Positions 53,232 through 61,855 of a stretch of 64,000 bases of DNA are shown here, in pieces (positions within the stretch are counted from its first letter, which is position 1; each line of letters opens with the position of its first letter). The position numbers were made by a program, and so were the translations under genes. Below the pieces are notes generated by a model. The model searched no databases, was not told where the DNA came from, and saw nothing but the letters and a program-made list of their open reading frames with translations. The stretch spans positions 1 to 64,000 of the forward strand of contig CAMDWJ010000001.1 of the NCBI GenBank assembly GCA_945877815.1, given 5' to 3'. The DNA comes from Caenispirillum bisanense. Its GTDB lineage: Bacteria; Pseudomonadota; Alphaproteobacteria; Rhodospirillales; UBA2165.

Positions 53232-54191
53232 ATGAACGCACACGACGCCACGCGCGCGAAGCGCAAGAAATTCCGTGAATTGCTGAACGGCCCACGCTGC
53301 ACGGTGATGCCGGGCGGCTTCTCCGCACTTTATGCCAAGATGGCCGAGCGTGCCGGGTTCGAGAGCTTCTTCTTCGCCGGCTCGCAGATGTCGGCCTTCC
53401 TGCTCGGCGTGCCCGACAACGGCTTCATCGGCCTGCGTGACGTGGTCGATCACGTGCGCCATGCCGCCGCCATCTGCGACATCCCGATTTTCGTCGATTG
53501 CGACACCGGCTACGGCAACGCGGTCAATGCCGATTATGCGGTGCGCGAAGTGTGCCGCGCGGGCGCCGCCGGCATGCAGCTCGAAGACCAGGAAGCGCCC
53601 AAGAAATCGGCGACCGAGGCGGGGCGGCGCTGCGTCTCCATGGCCGAGCATGTCGGCAAATTGAAAGCCGCCGTCGCGGCGCGCAACGAGATGGACCCGG
53701 AATTCGTCATCTGCGCGCGCACCGATATCCTGGGGGCCGAGGGCGGCGGGTTCGATCAGGCGCTCGAACGTTCGATCGCCTATGTTCGGGACGGCGGGGC
53801 CGATTTCATCTGGCTGAATTCGTGCGAGACGCGAGCGCAACTCAAGCGCGCCTGCAAGGAAATCCCGGCTCCCGTCTTCGCTCTGTGGGCCAACACGGTG
53901 GAGCCGGCACCCAGCAATCAGGAATATGCTGATCTCGGCGCCTGTCTCGTGATGTATCCGACCATCGCCGCGACCTGGGGCCTACAAGCCTCGTGGGAAA
54001 AGCTCAACGACATGCGCGAGATGGGCGGTGCCTACATCGACGATCGCGCGATGCGCAAGGCAGGTTCCTACGGAAAATGGGGCCCGGTCGAGCAGTCGGT
54101 GCTCACCGGCACCGCGCGAATCCGCGAGATCGAGGAGAAGTATCTCACCGACGACGACAAGCGCGATTACAAGAACACCTGGGGACATTGA
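53232..54191 (+). CDS. Isocitrate lyase/PEP mutase-family protein (copy D)
   Basis: A 319-residue paralogue of copy C. It has FVDCDTGYGNAVNADY (metal acids, Asp-Cys-Asp), LEDQEAPKKSATEAGRRCVS with the same unusual KKS-x5-RRC loop, and VICARTDILGAEGGGFDQAL. ATG 53232 has AGGGG about 11 bases upstream. An ATG at 53220 directly abuts the same AGGGG and is less likely. The array of 11-bp repeats lies 150-330 bases upstream. Its C-terminal domain (ALWANTVEPAPSNQEYADLG) differs from copy C, so the substrate may differ. Confidence 0.83.
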   Translation: MNAHDATRAKRKKFRELLNGPRCTVMPGGFSALYAKMAERAGFESFFFAGSQMSAFLLGVPDNGFIGLRDVVDHVRHAAAICDIPIFVDCDTGYGNAVNADYAVREVCRAGAAGMQLEDQEAPKKSATEAGRRCVSMAEHVGKLKAAVAARNEMDPEFVICARTDILGAEGGGFDQALERSIAYVRDGGADFIWLNSCETRAQLKRACKEIPAPVFALWANTVEPAPSNQEYADLGACLVMYPTIAATWGLQASWEKLNDMREMGGAYIDDRAMRKAGSYGKWGPVEQSVLTGTARIREIEEKYLTDDDKRDYKNTWGH

Positions 54192-54206
54192 TAACTGAAT
54201 TACCGT

Positions 54207-54288
54207 TCGTCATTCCCGCGAAAGCGGGAATCCAGTAAAATCGACTCCTGGATTCCGGCTCTCCGCTTCGCTGCGGCCGGAATGACGA
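54207..54288. repeat. Palindromic repeat (TCATTCCCGCGAAAGCGGGAATCCA type)
   Basis: TTCCCGCGAAAGCGGGAA is a perfect hairpin. It is followed by a second inverted unit GGATTCCGGCTCTCCGC, then GCGGCCGGAATGACG. These units are common dispersed repeats in proteobacteria. They occupy the gap between copy D and the glutaredoxin fusion gene and may serve as a 3' end for the former. Confidence 0.75.
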
Positions 54289-54309
54289 GGCAGGGAAAGG
54301 CAGAAGAAC

Positions 54310-55104
54310 ATGGACGGCGCAACGACAACCACGACCGACCATATCGAGCTTTATTGGCAGCCCGGCTGCTCGGGTTGCCTGCGCGCGAAGGAATTCCTGC
54401 GCTCGCGCGGTGTCGACTATATCAGCGTCAATATTATCGAGGAGCCCGATCGCATGGACGCCGCGGTGGCGCGCTTCGGTCTCAAGACCCTGCCGCTCGG
54501 TATTCGGGGGAACCGCTGCATCGCCGCGCAGAACCTGACCGAGCTTGCCGCGCTGATCGGTGCCGGCGAAGTGGTGGATGAGACCCCGGTGATGTCGCCG
54601 CAGGAGTTGGTCGATCGTACCGACGAATTCCTCGCCGCGGCACAGCGCTACGCGCGCCAGTTCCCTTCCGACAAGTTCGACGAGATCGTGCCCTATCGCG
54701 GCTGGGATCATCGCCGCATGATCCACCACGTCTTCTTCATCGTGCAGGCCTTCATATGGCAAGTGCAGGGTGTGGGGATGCCGGTCGCCGTGGCGTTCAA
54801 GATGCCGGTGCCTGACGAGATGACCTCATTCGAACAGATCGCCGAGTATGGCGACGAGATGCGCGCACTTTTAAAAACCTGGTGGGCGTCGGACGACCGC
54901 ATCGATTTCGCGCATCTGTTCAGGACGCGCGCGGGCGAGCGCACCGCGCATCAGGTGCTCGAACGCGCGTGCTGGCATATCGGCCAGCATACCCGTCAGG
55001 TCGAGCATACCTTGAAGGAACACGGGATCGCGCCCTTTGGGCCGATCACGGATGCAATGCTGGAAAGCCTGCCGCTACCGAAGAACGTCTGGTTGGACGT
55101 GTGA
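54310..55104 (+). CDS. Glutaredoxin-DinB fusion protein
   Basis: A 264-residue two-domain protein. Residues 10-85 form a glutaredoxin domain with active site CSGC (WQPGCSGCLRAKEFL) and cis-Pro loop LKTLPLGIRGN. Residues 95-262 form a four-helix DinB-like domain with potential metal-binding His residues in RMIHHVFFIV and WHIGQHTRQVEHTL. DinB-fold proteins include thiol-dependent S-transferases and maleylpyruvate isomerase, so fusion to a glutaredoxin suggests a glutathione-dependent transferase or isomerase. The activity is not known. CAGAAGAAC precedes the ATG without a strong Shine-Dalgarno. Confidence 0.78.
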   Translation: MDGATTTTTDHIELYWQPGCSGCLRAKEFLRSRGVDYISVNIIEEPDRMDAAVARFGLKTLPLGIRGNRCIAAQNLTELAALIGAGEVVDETPVMSPQELVDRTDEFLAAAQRYARQFPSDKFDEIVPYRGWDHRRMIHHVFFIVQAFIWQVQGVGMPVAVAFKMPVPDEMTSFEQIAEYGDEMRALLKTWWASDDRIDFAHLFRTRAGERTAHQVLERACWHIGQHTRQVEHTLKEHGIAPFGPITDAMLESLPLPKNVWLDV

Positions 55105-55166
55105 GGGCGGTCATGCTTCGACAGACTCAGCATGAGGCCTCATCCTGAGCTTGTCGAAGGAGAGCC
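55104..55166. repeat. REP-like palindromic repeat pair
   Basis: ATGCTTCGACAGACTCAGCA and CATCCTGAGCTTGTCGAAGG face each other, the same arrangement as at 53141-53198. It lies between the convergent fusion gene and the cNMP-binding protein gene. Confidence 0.75.
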
Positions 55167-55180
55167 CTCTTTGCGATGAC

Positions 55181-55576
55181 TCACCCGATGCGTTTGGTGA
55201 GATCGATCACGCGGCTCACCAGATGCTCGATCCAGAAGCGGAGGAAGGGCGGTGCGTTTTCGAGCAGCGCCTCGATCTGCTCGGGCCGGATGATCAGTAA
55301 TTCGCAGCCGTGTTCGGTGCGCGCCGCAGCCGTCCGCGTCCGCTCGTTCATGCGGGCGAGTTCGCCGAAGATTTGGCTGGGTCCAATGGTGGTGAGTACC
55401 ACGCGCTGGCCCTTGGCATTTTCGGTGACGATCTGGACCTCGCCGCTGCGCACGATATAGGCGGTATCGTCCATTTCGCCGGCGCGGAAGATGATGGCGC
55501 CCGGATTATAGGTCGCCTTGGTCAGGCGGTTCTCGAATTGCGTGATGCGATTGAGGGCGGGATTGGCGTCGGTCAT
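55181..55576 (-). CDS. Cyclic nucleotide-binding domain protein
   Basis: A 131-residue single cNMP-binding domain without a DNA-binding region. The phosphate-binding cassette is IFGELARMNERTRTAAARTE (Gly-Glu and a distal Arg, near 68-87), after YNPGAIIFRAGEMDDTAYIV. ATG 55576 overlaps the stop of the adenylate cyclase gene (ATGA), so the two are translated together. It may relay or buffer the cAMP signal, perhaps by binding a partner protein, since it lacks any output domain. Confidence 0.87.
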   Translation of the reverse strand: MTDANPALNRITQFENRLTKATYNPGAIIFRAGEMDDTAYIVRSGEVQIVTENAKGQRVVLTTIGPSQIFGELARMNERTRTAAARTEHGCELLIIRPEQIEALLENAPPFLRFWIEHLVSRVIDLTKRIG

Positions 55577-57744
55577 TTCTCGGAATACCTGATGATGCCG
55601 TCCCAATCGTCAGGCGGCGGTTCCATAATGAAGCGGTTTACCCGCTCGTGATAGAGTGCGGCGACCGAATCGCCGGGATTGGCGTCGGCATAATCGCCTA
55701 GTGCGCTCAGAAGCTCGGTCCAGTGGCGCGCGAGATACAGATCGTAGATCTCACTCCAACGCGCGCAATGATCGATCGTGGCGCGATCGACAACGAGATC
55801 GGCGGGGGCGTCGGCCCAGTCCGGATGGGCGCCCAGCAGCTCGAACAGGCGCAGTGGGTGGACAGCACCCTTCGGCAGCACCTTGTCGATCGGGCGCATG
55901 GCGAATTTCCCCGCGACCACGTCGGCGACAGGATCGCTGATCAGGACCTGCGTGCCGTAGATCTTGTTGAGCCCTTCGAGGCGCGAGCCGAGATTGATGG
56001 TATTGCCGACGACCGTGTAGTCCATGCGGTCGGCCGATCCGACATTGCCGACCACCGCGTCGCCGGCATGCACCGCGAAGCGGGTATAGAGGATCGGTTG
56101 ACCCTCGCGCTCCCATTCCGCGTTGCGCGCATTGCTCCAGTTACGGCAGCGCAGCACGGTCAAACAGCCGTCGGTGACATGATCGGGATTGGGCGTCGGC
56201 GCGTTCCAATAGGCCATGATTTGGTCGCCGACGAATTTGTCGACGGTGCCGCGGTTGGCGAGGATCACCTCAACCAACCCTTCCAGATATTCCGAGGTGA
56301 GCAGCATCAGCCGTTCGGGTGGCAGTTCCTCCGACATGGTGGTGAAATCGCGCACGTCGCTGAAGAACACGGTGAGCCGGCGCCGCTCGCCGCCGAGCAC
56401 GGGTTCGGTTCCGGTTTCGATGAATTGCTGGACCAGATTGCGCGGCACGTATTTGCCGAAGATGCGCAGCATGAATTTGCTTTGCGCCAGTGAATCCGCA
56501 AGGTCCTGAATTTCGGCGATTGCCGAGCGGATGGGCGATCCCGGCACGACGTCCATGTTGTGGATGCGCTCGATCTCGCGCGTGACCCGGTCGAGCGGCG
56601 CCGCGATCGCGTTGGCCATCAAATAGACGAGTGGCAGGAAGGCAAGCACGATGACGAGCGAGATCAGCAGCGTCTGGCGCGCGGTACGCGCGAGCGGGCC
56701 CAGGAAATCCTCGCGCGGCACCGCGACCGCAAGGTAGGCATCCTCGCCGAAGGCGGCGGGAAGCTTGGCGACATGGGCGAGCCAATCGCCACCTTTTGCA
56801 TCGGCGAGATGAATGCGGGCCGCACCTTCGCCGCGAAACCGCTCGACGATCGGGGCGAGCACGCCGGCGCCGACCTCGCCGACCGTTGGTATTCGCGGGC
56901 TCGCTGCCGCGTTGATGACGCGTTCGAAGGAATCCTTGTCGGAATGGGCGAGCAGCCGGCCGTCGAGATGAAACAAGGCGATCTCGGCGTTTTTGGTGCC
57001 GGGTAGTTGCGAGGCGCGCACGGCTGCGAGGTATTTGGAAACCGACGAGAGCGTGAGATCGACGGCGAAGACGCCGGCCAGATTGCCGTCGTCGATGTGG
57101 CGCGCGACGGTGAGTCCGACCGAGGGCACCGAGGCGAAGGCGTAGTAGTCGGTGACGATGGTGCCTGGCGCCGAACGGGCATCGATATACCAAGGCCGGG
57201 TGCGCGGATCGTAGGCGGTATTGACGTCGATGCGCGATCCGATCTCGGCCTTCTTCGCATCGAGGAAGCGCCAGCGCGCGTCGCGCCGCCGTTCCGCGTC
57301 GGCGACGATACTTTGGACCGCGAACATCGCATCGGAGGGTGCCTTGAGGACGGCGCGCGCCGCTTCGCGGTCGCCTTCGAGTGCCGCGATGCGGAAGAAG
57401 TCGCCGACCCGATTGCCGAAATAGGCCGACGCCATCTGGGGGGCGCGCTCGAGCGCCGCCATCAGGACGGGCGCCAGCGGATGCTTGGCATTGGCGTCGA
57501 TCGCCACCTCGATGCCGGGCATCAGCGCCATCGTCTCGGTCAGCGCAATCAAGGGTTCGATCATCTGTTCGGTGGCGCCGAGGATCTTGGAGGCGACCTG
57601 TTCGAGCAGATTGTCGGCGGCCAGCACGGTCGCCTCGGAATTGCGCGCATAGTTGACGTAAAGCATCGTCGTGCTGAGCCCGAGCGTCAGCACCGCGAAC
57701 ATGACAAGAATCGTTATCTTGAAGGAAAAACGCGGTCGCGCCAT
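55573..57744 (-). CDS. Class III adenylate cyclase with extracytoplasmic Cache sensor and HAMP
   Basis: A 723-residue membrane receptor cyclase. ATG 57744 follows GGGGAG. The first transmembrane helix is ITILVMFAVLTLGLSTTML (residues 9-27). A periplasmic dCache-like domain follows (PRTRPWYIDARSAPGTIVTDYY and VGLTVARHID). The second helix is LLISLVIVLAFLPLVYLMAN near 355, then a HAMP (DRVTREIERIHNM). The catalytic domain has both metal Asp residues in VFFSDVRDFTTMSE and TVDKFVGDQIMAYWN, and the transition-state Asn/Arg in GNTINLGSRLEGLNK. The Lys in DKF and Asp-Tyr-Thr in MDYTVV indicate ATP rather than GTP. Confidence 0.9.
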   Translation of the reverse strand: MARPRFSFKITILVMFAVLTLGLSTTMLYVNYARNSEATVLAADNLLEQVASKILGATEQMIEPLIALTETMALMPGIEVAIDANAKHPLAPVLMAALERAPQMASAYFGNRVGDFFRIAALEGDREAARAVLKAPSDAMFAVQSIVADAERRRDARWRFLDAKKAEIGSRIDVNTAYDPRTRPWYIDARSAPGTIVTDYYAFASVPSVGLTVARHIDDGNLAGVFAVDLTLSSVSKYLAAVRASQLPGTKNAEIALFHLDGRLLAHSDKDSFERVINAAASPRIPTVGEVGAGVLAPIVERFRGEGAARIHLADAKGGDWLAHVAKLPAAFGEDAYLAVAVPREDFLGPLARTARQTLLISLVIVLAFLPLVYLMANAIAAPLDRVTREIERIHNMDVVPGSPIRSAIAEIQDLADSLAQSKFMLRIFGKYVPRNLVQQFIETGTEPVLGGERRRLTVFFSDVRDFTTMSEELPPERLMLLTSEYLEGLVEVILANRGTVDKFVGDQIMAYWNAPTPNPDHVTDGCLTVLRCRNWSNARNAEWEREGQPILYTRFAVHAGDAVVGNVGSADRMDYTVVGNTINLGSRLEGLNKIYGTQVLISDPVADVVAGKFAMRPIDKVLPKGAVHPLRLFELLGAHPDWADAPADLVVDRATIDHCARWSEIYDLYLARHWTELLSALGDYADANPGDSVAALYHERVNRFIMEPPPDDWDGIIRYSEK

Positions 57745-57814
57745 TGCCAAACTCCCCAAGCCCCGCATTATGATTGCCGGTCAATCGGCGTTGGGCAATT
57801 TGGGCTTTATACAT

Positions 57815-58675
57815 ATGAACAAGGTTTATTTGAATTACGATCAGGCGCAACTTGACGCCCAATACGACCAGTCGACATTAGTGCCGGACCTTTCCGCCTA
57901 TCAGGCGCGTTGGGCCGAGCGCACGGTCGCAGCTAAGAAGCGTTATCGCTGTATCGAACGCATCGCCTATGGTCCGCACGCCGACGAATGGCTCGATGTT
58001 TATCGCCCGGACGCGCCGGGTCCGGCGCCGGTGGTCGTCTTTTTCCACGGCGGGGCCTGGCGCGCACAGCAGATCGGCACGACCGGCAATGCGGCCGAGG
58101 CCTATGCGGGGGCAGGCGCCGTTTTCGTCGCCGTCAATTTCTCTGTGGCGCCTGACGCCGATCTCGATGTGATGGTCGGCCAGTCAAGTAGCGCCACCGC
58201 GTTCGTCGCGCGCCATGCGGCCGAATGGGGCGGTGATGCCGGACGCCTCCACGTGCTGGGTCATTCGTCGGGTGCGCATCTGGCGGCCAATGTCGCGGTG
58301 ACGAAATGGGACGCCTTCGCTCTACCCGGTGATCTCGTCAAGGGTTTGGCCGTGACCTCGGGACCCTACGATCTCGAACCGGTGATCCTCTCGAAGCGCA
58401 ATACTTATCTCCATCTCGATCGTGGCGGCGTCGAACGTTGCACGGCGCTCAAACATCTGCGGGGGGATCTGCCCCCCGCTATCGTCGCTTGGGGCGGCAA
58501 GGAGCTGGCCGAATTCCAGCGCCAGGGTGCGGAATTCGCCCAGGCTTGGGAAGGAACGACCGGCTCGGTGACGCGGTTGGTCTTCGACGACAACAACCAC
58601 TTCGATCAATATGATGAGATCGCCAAATCCGATAGCCACTTCACACTATCGTTCCGATCGTTGATGGGGTTGTAA
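57815..58675 (+). CDS. Alpha/beta hydrolase, kynurenine formamidase-like
   Basis: A 286-residue hydrolase of the carboxylesterase/KFA group. It begins MNKVYLNYDQAQLDAQYDQS, and the oxyanion motif VVFFHGGAWRA (HGG[AF]W) is near residue 70. The nucleophile elbow is LGHSSGAHLAANVA near 150, and the catalytic His is in DDNNHFDQYDE near 265. ATG 57815 has no strong Shine-Dalgarno. It is divergent from the adenylate cyclase gene, with only 70 bases between the starts. It may hydrolyse formamide, carbamate or aryl ester bonds. Confidence 0.85.
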   Translation: MNKVYLNYDQAQLDAQYDQSTLVPDLSAYQARWAERTVAAKKRYRCIERIAYGPHADEWLDVYRPDAPGPAPVVVFFHGGAWRAQQIGTTGNAAEAYAGAGAVFVAVNFSVAPDADLDVMVGQSSSATAFVARHAAEWGGDAGRLHVLGHSSGAHLAANVAVTKWDAFALPGDLVKGLAVTSGPYDLEPVILSKRNTYLHLDRGGVERCTALKHLRGDLPPAIVAWGGKELAEFQRQGAEFAQAWEGTTGSVTRLVFDDNNHFDQYDEIAKSDSHFTLSFRSLMGL

Positions 58676-58682
58676 CAACGGG

Positions 58683-58776
58683 TCCTCATGCTGAGCCTGG
58701 TCACGCGCTTGCGCGTGCGAGCACGCGTGGGCATGAAGAGTGCCGCGGCCCATCCTTCGACAAGCTCAGGATGTGG
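58683..58776. repeat. Extended REP-like palindromic element
   Basis: Starts CCTCATGCTGAGCCTGGTCA, contains CACGCGCTTGCGCGTG and GAGCACGCGTGG blocks, and ends CATCCTTCGACAAGCTCAGG. It is the third copy of the composite element at 36884 and 46728. It separates the convergent hydrolase and GMC oxidoreductase genes and overlaps the last bases of the latter. Confidence 0.75.
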
Positions 58777-60388
58777 GAACTCTATTTCCCAAAATCAGAT
58801 CCGAAGCTTTCTCCGCGATCATGATGACGGCGGCGTTGATGTTGCCGCCGGTGAGATCGGGCATGGTCGAAGCATCGACGACGCACAATCCGTCGATGCC
58901 GCGCACCCGCAATTGCGGATCGACCACCGCGCCCTCGTCGCTACCCATGCGGCAGGTGCCGAGCGGATGGTGCACCGTTGAGCAGGTTTTGCGGATATAC
59001 GCATCGAGCGTTGCGTCGTCCTGGGCATTGAGGCCCGGGGCGAACTCGACCCCACGGAACGCGTCGAACGGCTTGCGCTCGATCATGTCGCGCACGAGGC
59101 GCAGGCCGCGCCGCAAGGTAGCCATGTCGTCCGCGTCGGAAAAGAAATTCTGACGAATACGTAACGGTTGTTTCGGATCGGCCGATGCCAGCTCGACGCG
59201 GCCGCGGCTTTTCGGGTGCAGCACCGCCGCGCGGCAGCCGAACGAATCCTGATAGGGCGCCTTCCAGCCCGGGAACCATGGATGGGCACCCATCGTGCCG
59301 GCGTTGAACAGAAGCTGAAGGTCGGGGATTTCGCAATCGGCTTGGCTTTTGACGAAGGCGGCGTAGCGGTTGGGAAACCCTGACATGGGCCCGGTGCCGA
59401 ACGCGTAGGCCCGAAATGCATTGAACGCGGCGCGGTCGGCGCGCAACTCGGCATGGACTGGGCCGGGTTTGGTGCGCCGGTAGAAGATGCCCGCCGAAAT
59501 ATGGTCCTGCAAATTTTCGCCGACATTGGGCAGATCGGCGCGCACTTGGATTCCAAGTGCCCGTAGTTTGTCGGCCGCGCCGATGCCGGCGAGCATCAGG
59601 AGTTGCGGCGAATTGATGACGCCGCCGGCGAGAATCACTTCGCGACCTGCGCGCGCGACATGGCTGGCACCGTCCTTCTCGTAGGCAACGCCGATGCAGC
59701 GATCTCCGTTGAAGCTAAGCCCGGTTACAAGTGCCGAGGTCGTCACAGTCAGGTTCGGCCGGGTCATGGCATCGCGCAGATACGCTGTAACACCGCTTTC
59801 GCGTCGTCCGTTGCGGATCGTGTGATGCGCGTAGCCGAGCCCTTCGTTCCGCATGCCGTTGTAGTCGTCGGTCCAGGGGATTCCCATGTCCATCGCGGCT
59901 TCGCGATAGGCATCGTGGATCGGGTCGGTCGAATGCGAGGAAATAGTGCGGATCGGGCCGGTGCCGCCGCGCCATGCGTCGGCGCCGCCTTCCCAGTTTT
60001 CCGAGCGTTTGAAATAGGGGAGGATTTTTTCGTACGACCAGTCGGGAAGGCCGTTCCTGGCCCAGCGGTCGTAATCGCCGGGGTTGCCGCGCACATAGGC
60101 CATCGCGTTGATCGACCAGGAGCCGCCCAGGACCTTGCCTCGGATCAGTTCCATGCGGCGCCCGTCGAGGCCGGGTTCCGGCTCGGTGTCGTAACCCCAG
60201 TCGTTGCGCCGCTCGAGCACCATCTTGACCCAGGCGAACGGGATGCGGATCCAAGGATCATGATCGCGCTTGCCGGCTTCGAGCACGAGGACTCGGGTGC
60301 CCGCATCGGCGCTCAATCGATTGGCGAGCACGCAGCCCGCCGATCCCGCGCCGACGATCACGTAGTCGTATTCGGTTCGTGCGAGCAT
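58766..60388 (-). CDS. GMC-family flavoprotein oxidoreductase (choline dehydrogenase-like)
   Basis: A 540-residue GMC oxidoreductase. ATG 60388 follows GGAGG. The FAD-binding fold is DYVIVGAGSAGCVLANRLSA (8-27). The first GMC signature is GKVLGGSWSINAMAYVRGN near 85, the second is GREVILAGGVINSPQLLMLAG near 255. The catalytic pair is His in VHHPLGTCRMG and Asn in LTGGNINAAVIMIAEKA. The GGSWSIN block departs from the usual GGSSSIN. Family members oxidise alcohols or polyethylene glycol. It has no neighbour in the same operon. Confidence 0.9.
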   Translation of the reverse strand: MLARTEYDYVIVGAGSAGCVLANRLSADAGTRVLVLEAGKRDHDPWIRIPFAWVKMVLERRNDWGYDTEPEPGLDGRRMELIRGKVLGGSWSINAMAYVRGNPGDYDRWARNGLPDWSYEKILPYFKRSENWEGGADAWRGGTGPIRTISSHSTDPIHDAYREAAMDMGIPWTDDYNGMRNEGLGYAHHTIRNGRRESGVTAYLRDAMTRPNLTVTTSALVTGLSFNGDRCIGVAYEKDGASHVARAGREVILAGGVINSPQLLMLAGIGAADKLRALGIQVRADLPNVGENLQDHISAGIFYRRTKPGPVHAELRADRAAFNAFRAYAFGTGPMSGFPNRYAAFVKSQADCEIPDLQLLFNAGTMGAHPWFPGWKAPYQDSFGCRAAVLHPKSRGRVELASADPKQPLRIRQNFFSDADDMATLRRGLRLVRDMIERKPFDAFRGVEFAPGLNAQDDATLDAYIRKTCSTVHHPLGTCRMGSDEGAVVDPQLRVRGIDGLCVVDASTMPDLTGGNINAAVIMIAEKASDLILGNRVPTS

Positions 60389-60437
60389 TGTTGTTGTCCT
60401 CCCGCGCACAGCTTATGACAGGAAGGCGGAGGGTGCC

Positions 60438-60947
60438 ATGGCGCGCGTCGGCGATTGGATCACGGTGAACGACAAGATGCAGAGCGGTTACCGCTACAAA
60501 TTGGTGGCGCCCGCCGGGCAAAAGTTCGCCGATGGATTCGCACCGCATTTCGCGCCGGCCGAGATGCTGGCCCTCGGCGTGTTCGAGGGCAAATATATGA
60601 ACGATTGCCGCGCCGAATTTCCGGCCGCGTGGTTTCGGGACGCAAAGCTGAGCGATCGGCCCGACCCGTCGGTCAATCGGTTCGGCATCAAGTCGCGTCA
60701 GCCGCTTGGCGAGTGGCGCCGCAAGGGTTGGATCATGGGCGACGATCCGCGCGGCTGGTTCCAATGGTATTGCCGCTACTGGATGGGACGGCGCGACCCC
60801 GAGATCGATCCGGTCCAGATCAAACGCTGGCGGGCGTTCGCCCGCCATGCGGCCCAGGTGCGCCACAATTGCGACGCCGGCGATCTGTTTTGCCGGCCGC
60901 GCCAGCGCCAGGCCCTGCTGCAATGGTCCTACGACCCGTTTATCTGA
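60438..60947 (+). CDS. Conserved protein of unknown function
   Basis: A 169-residue protein with many aromatic and Arg residues (WIMGDDPRGWFQWYCRYWMG, IKRWRAFARHAAQVRHNC). This pattern is seen in a widely distributed family of uncharacterised proteins in bacteria and plants. No signal peptide or transmembrane segment is visible. GGAGGGTGCC precedes the ATG. The clustered Trp and Arg residues and the CDAGDLFCRPRQRQ end may contact an acidic partner, but no function can be given. Confidence 0.75.
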   Translation: MARVGDWITVNDKMQSGYRYKLVAPAGQKFADGFAPHFAPAEMLALGVFEGKYMNDCRAEFPAAWFRDAKLSDRPDPSVNRFGIKSRQPLGEWRRKGWIMGDDPRGWFQWYCRYWMGRRDPEIDPVQIKRWRAFARHAAQVRHNCDAGDLFCRPRQRQALLQWSYDPFI

Positions 60948-61029
60948 CGCCTCAGCAAAGACATTTGATCCACATGGAATAGAGGGCATGATCCGGGTGT
61001 TTATCGGTCATAACCAGGGACATGCAGAG

Positions 61030-61590
61030 ATGAACAGGAAAACGCTTTTGGCGGCGGTTGCCTTCGCGGGGGCGCTTTCGGGCTGCGTTACATCGACAGG
61101 GACGATCTATCATACGGACGATCCGTATCTCTTCTTTGGCCGTGCTGCGCGGAGCGGCAATATGCCGGTGATGGTCGTCGGTGATCCACCCTATCCAGGC
61201 CGGCAGCCTGCCGTCGAATCCATGATCCTGGCGGCGCTCAATCGCAATTTCCCCTCGTTCGGTGACCCCTTCCGGGTGGTTCCGCCCGCGTCCGGCACAA
61301 GCAGCCGCGTTGTGGTTCTGTTTACGTCCCAGGGCGCCAGGCCCTTGGCCGCCACTATTTGTGCAGATCCGGCCCGACCCGGCCTGACCACGCCGCAGGG
61401 AACCCAATTAAATATCGGGGTGGTCTATTGTGTCGAGGGACCGGCCTCGGAATCCTGGGCTTGGATCCTGAAACCGGCCTCACTGGAAGCCGATGACTTC
61501 AAAAAAGCCCTGGATACGGCCATTTACGATGCCTTGCCGCGTGAGATGGAGCCGAGCCGTCGCGCCGGCAGCTTGGTCCCTGGCACGTAG
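61030..61590 (+). CDS. Outer-membrane or periplasmic lipoprotein, uncharacterised
   Basis: A 186-residue protein with a lipoprotein signal (KTLLAAVAFAGALSGCVTS), with lipobox LSGC at residues 17-20. The rest has no known domain. AVESMILAALNRNFPSFGDPF and SRVVVLFTSQGARPLAA suggest an alpha/beta fold, as in small DUF4136-like lipoproteins. An ATG at 60988 would add 14 residues without a signal-like N-terminus, so I prefer 61030. Confidence 0.72.
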   Translation: MNRKTLLAAVAFAGALSGCVTSTGTIYHTDDPYLFFGRAARSGNMPVMVVGDPPYPGRQPAVESMILAALNRNFPSFGDPFRVVPPASGTSSRVVVLFTSQGARPLAATICADPARPGLTTPQGTQLNIGVVYCVEGPASESWAWILKPASLEADDFKKALDTAIYDALPREMEPSRRAGSLVPGT

Positions 61591-61727
61591 CTCGTCTGCC
61601 CATAATTTTATATTCCAATAAATGGCAAAAAGTGCGGTGGGATAAGGCCTTCCGCGCTTTAGGCGTATAATTTTCGAACCTGTATTGTTAAAGTTTTATT
61701 ACATTGAAAAATAAGGATAATTTGTGA

Positions 61728-61750
61728 AGTCATGTGCATAACGCATGACT
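61728..61750. repeat. Inverted repeat upstream of the DUF1127 gene
   Basis: AGTCATGTG and CGCATGACT form a 9-bp stem with one mismatch and a five-base loop. It lies 106 bases before the start codon at 61856 in an AT-rich 265-base gap. It could be a regulator site or an mRNA leader hairpin. Confidence 0.45.
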
Positions 61751-61855
61751 GACTTGCAGAGATTATGCTGACGCTTCTCATCTTTTTCTTCTATTTCTTT
61801 TGCAACACGGAAACGTGGCGCCCCTCGCTACGGACCGCATGAAGGAGAAAAAGAT

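Noticed and set aside
58766-58776. Overlap of the REP-like element with the GMC gene end as a sign of a truncated protein
   Set aside because: The GMC C-terminus is complete (the GGNINA motif and final helix are present), so the element only overlaps the last codons.
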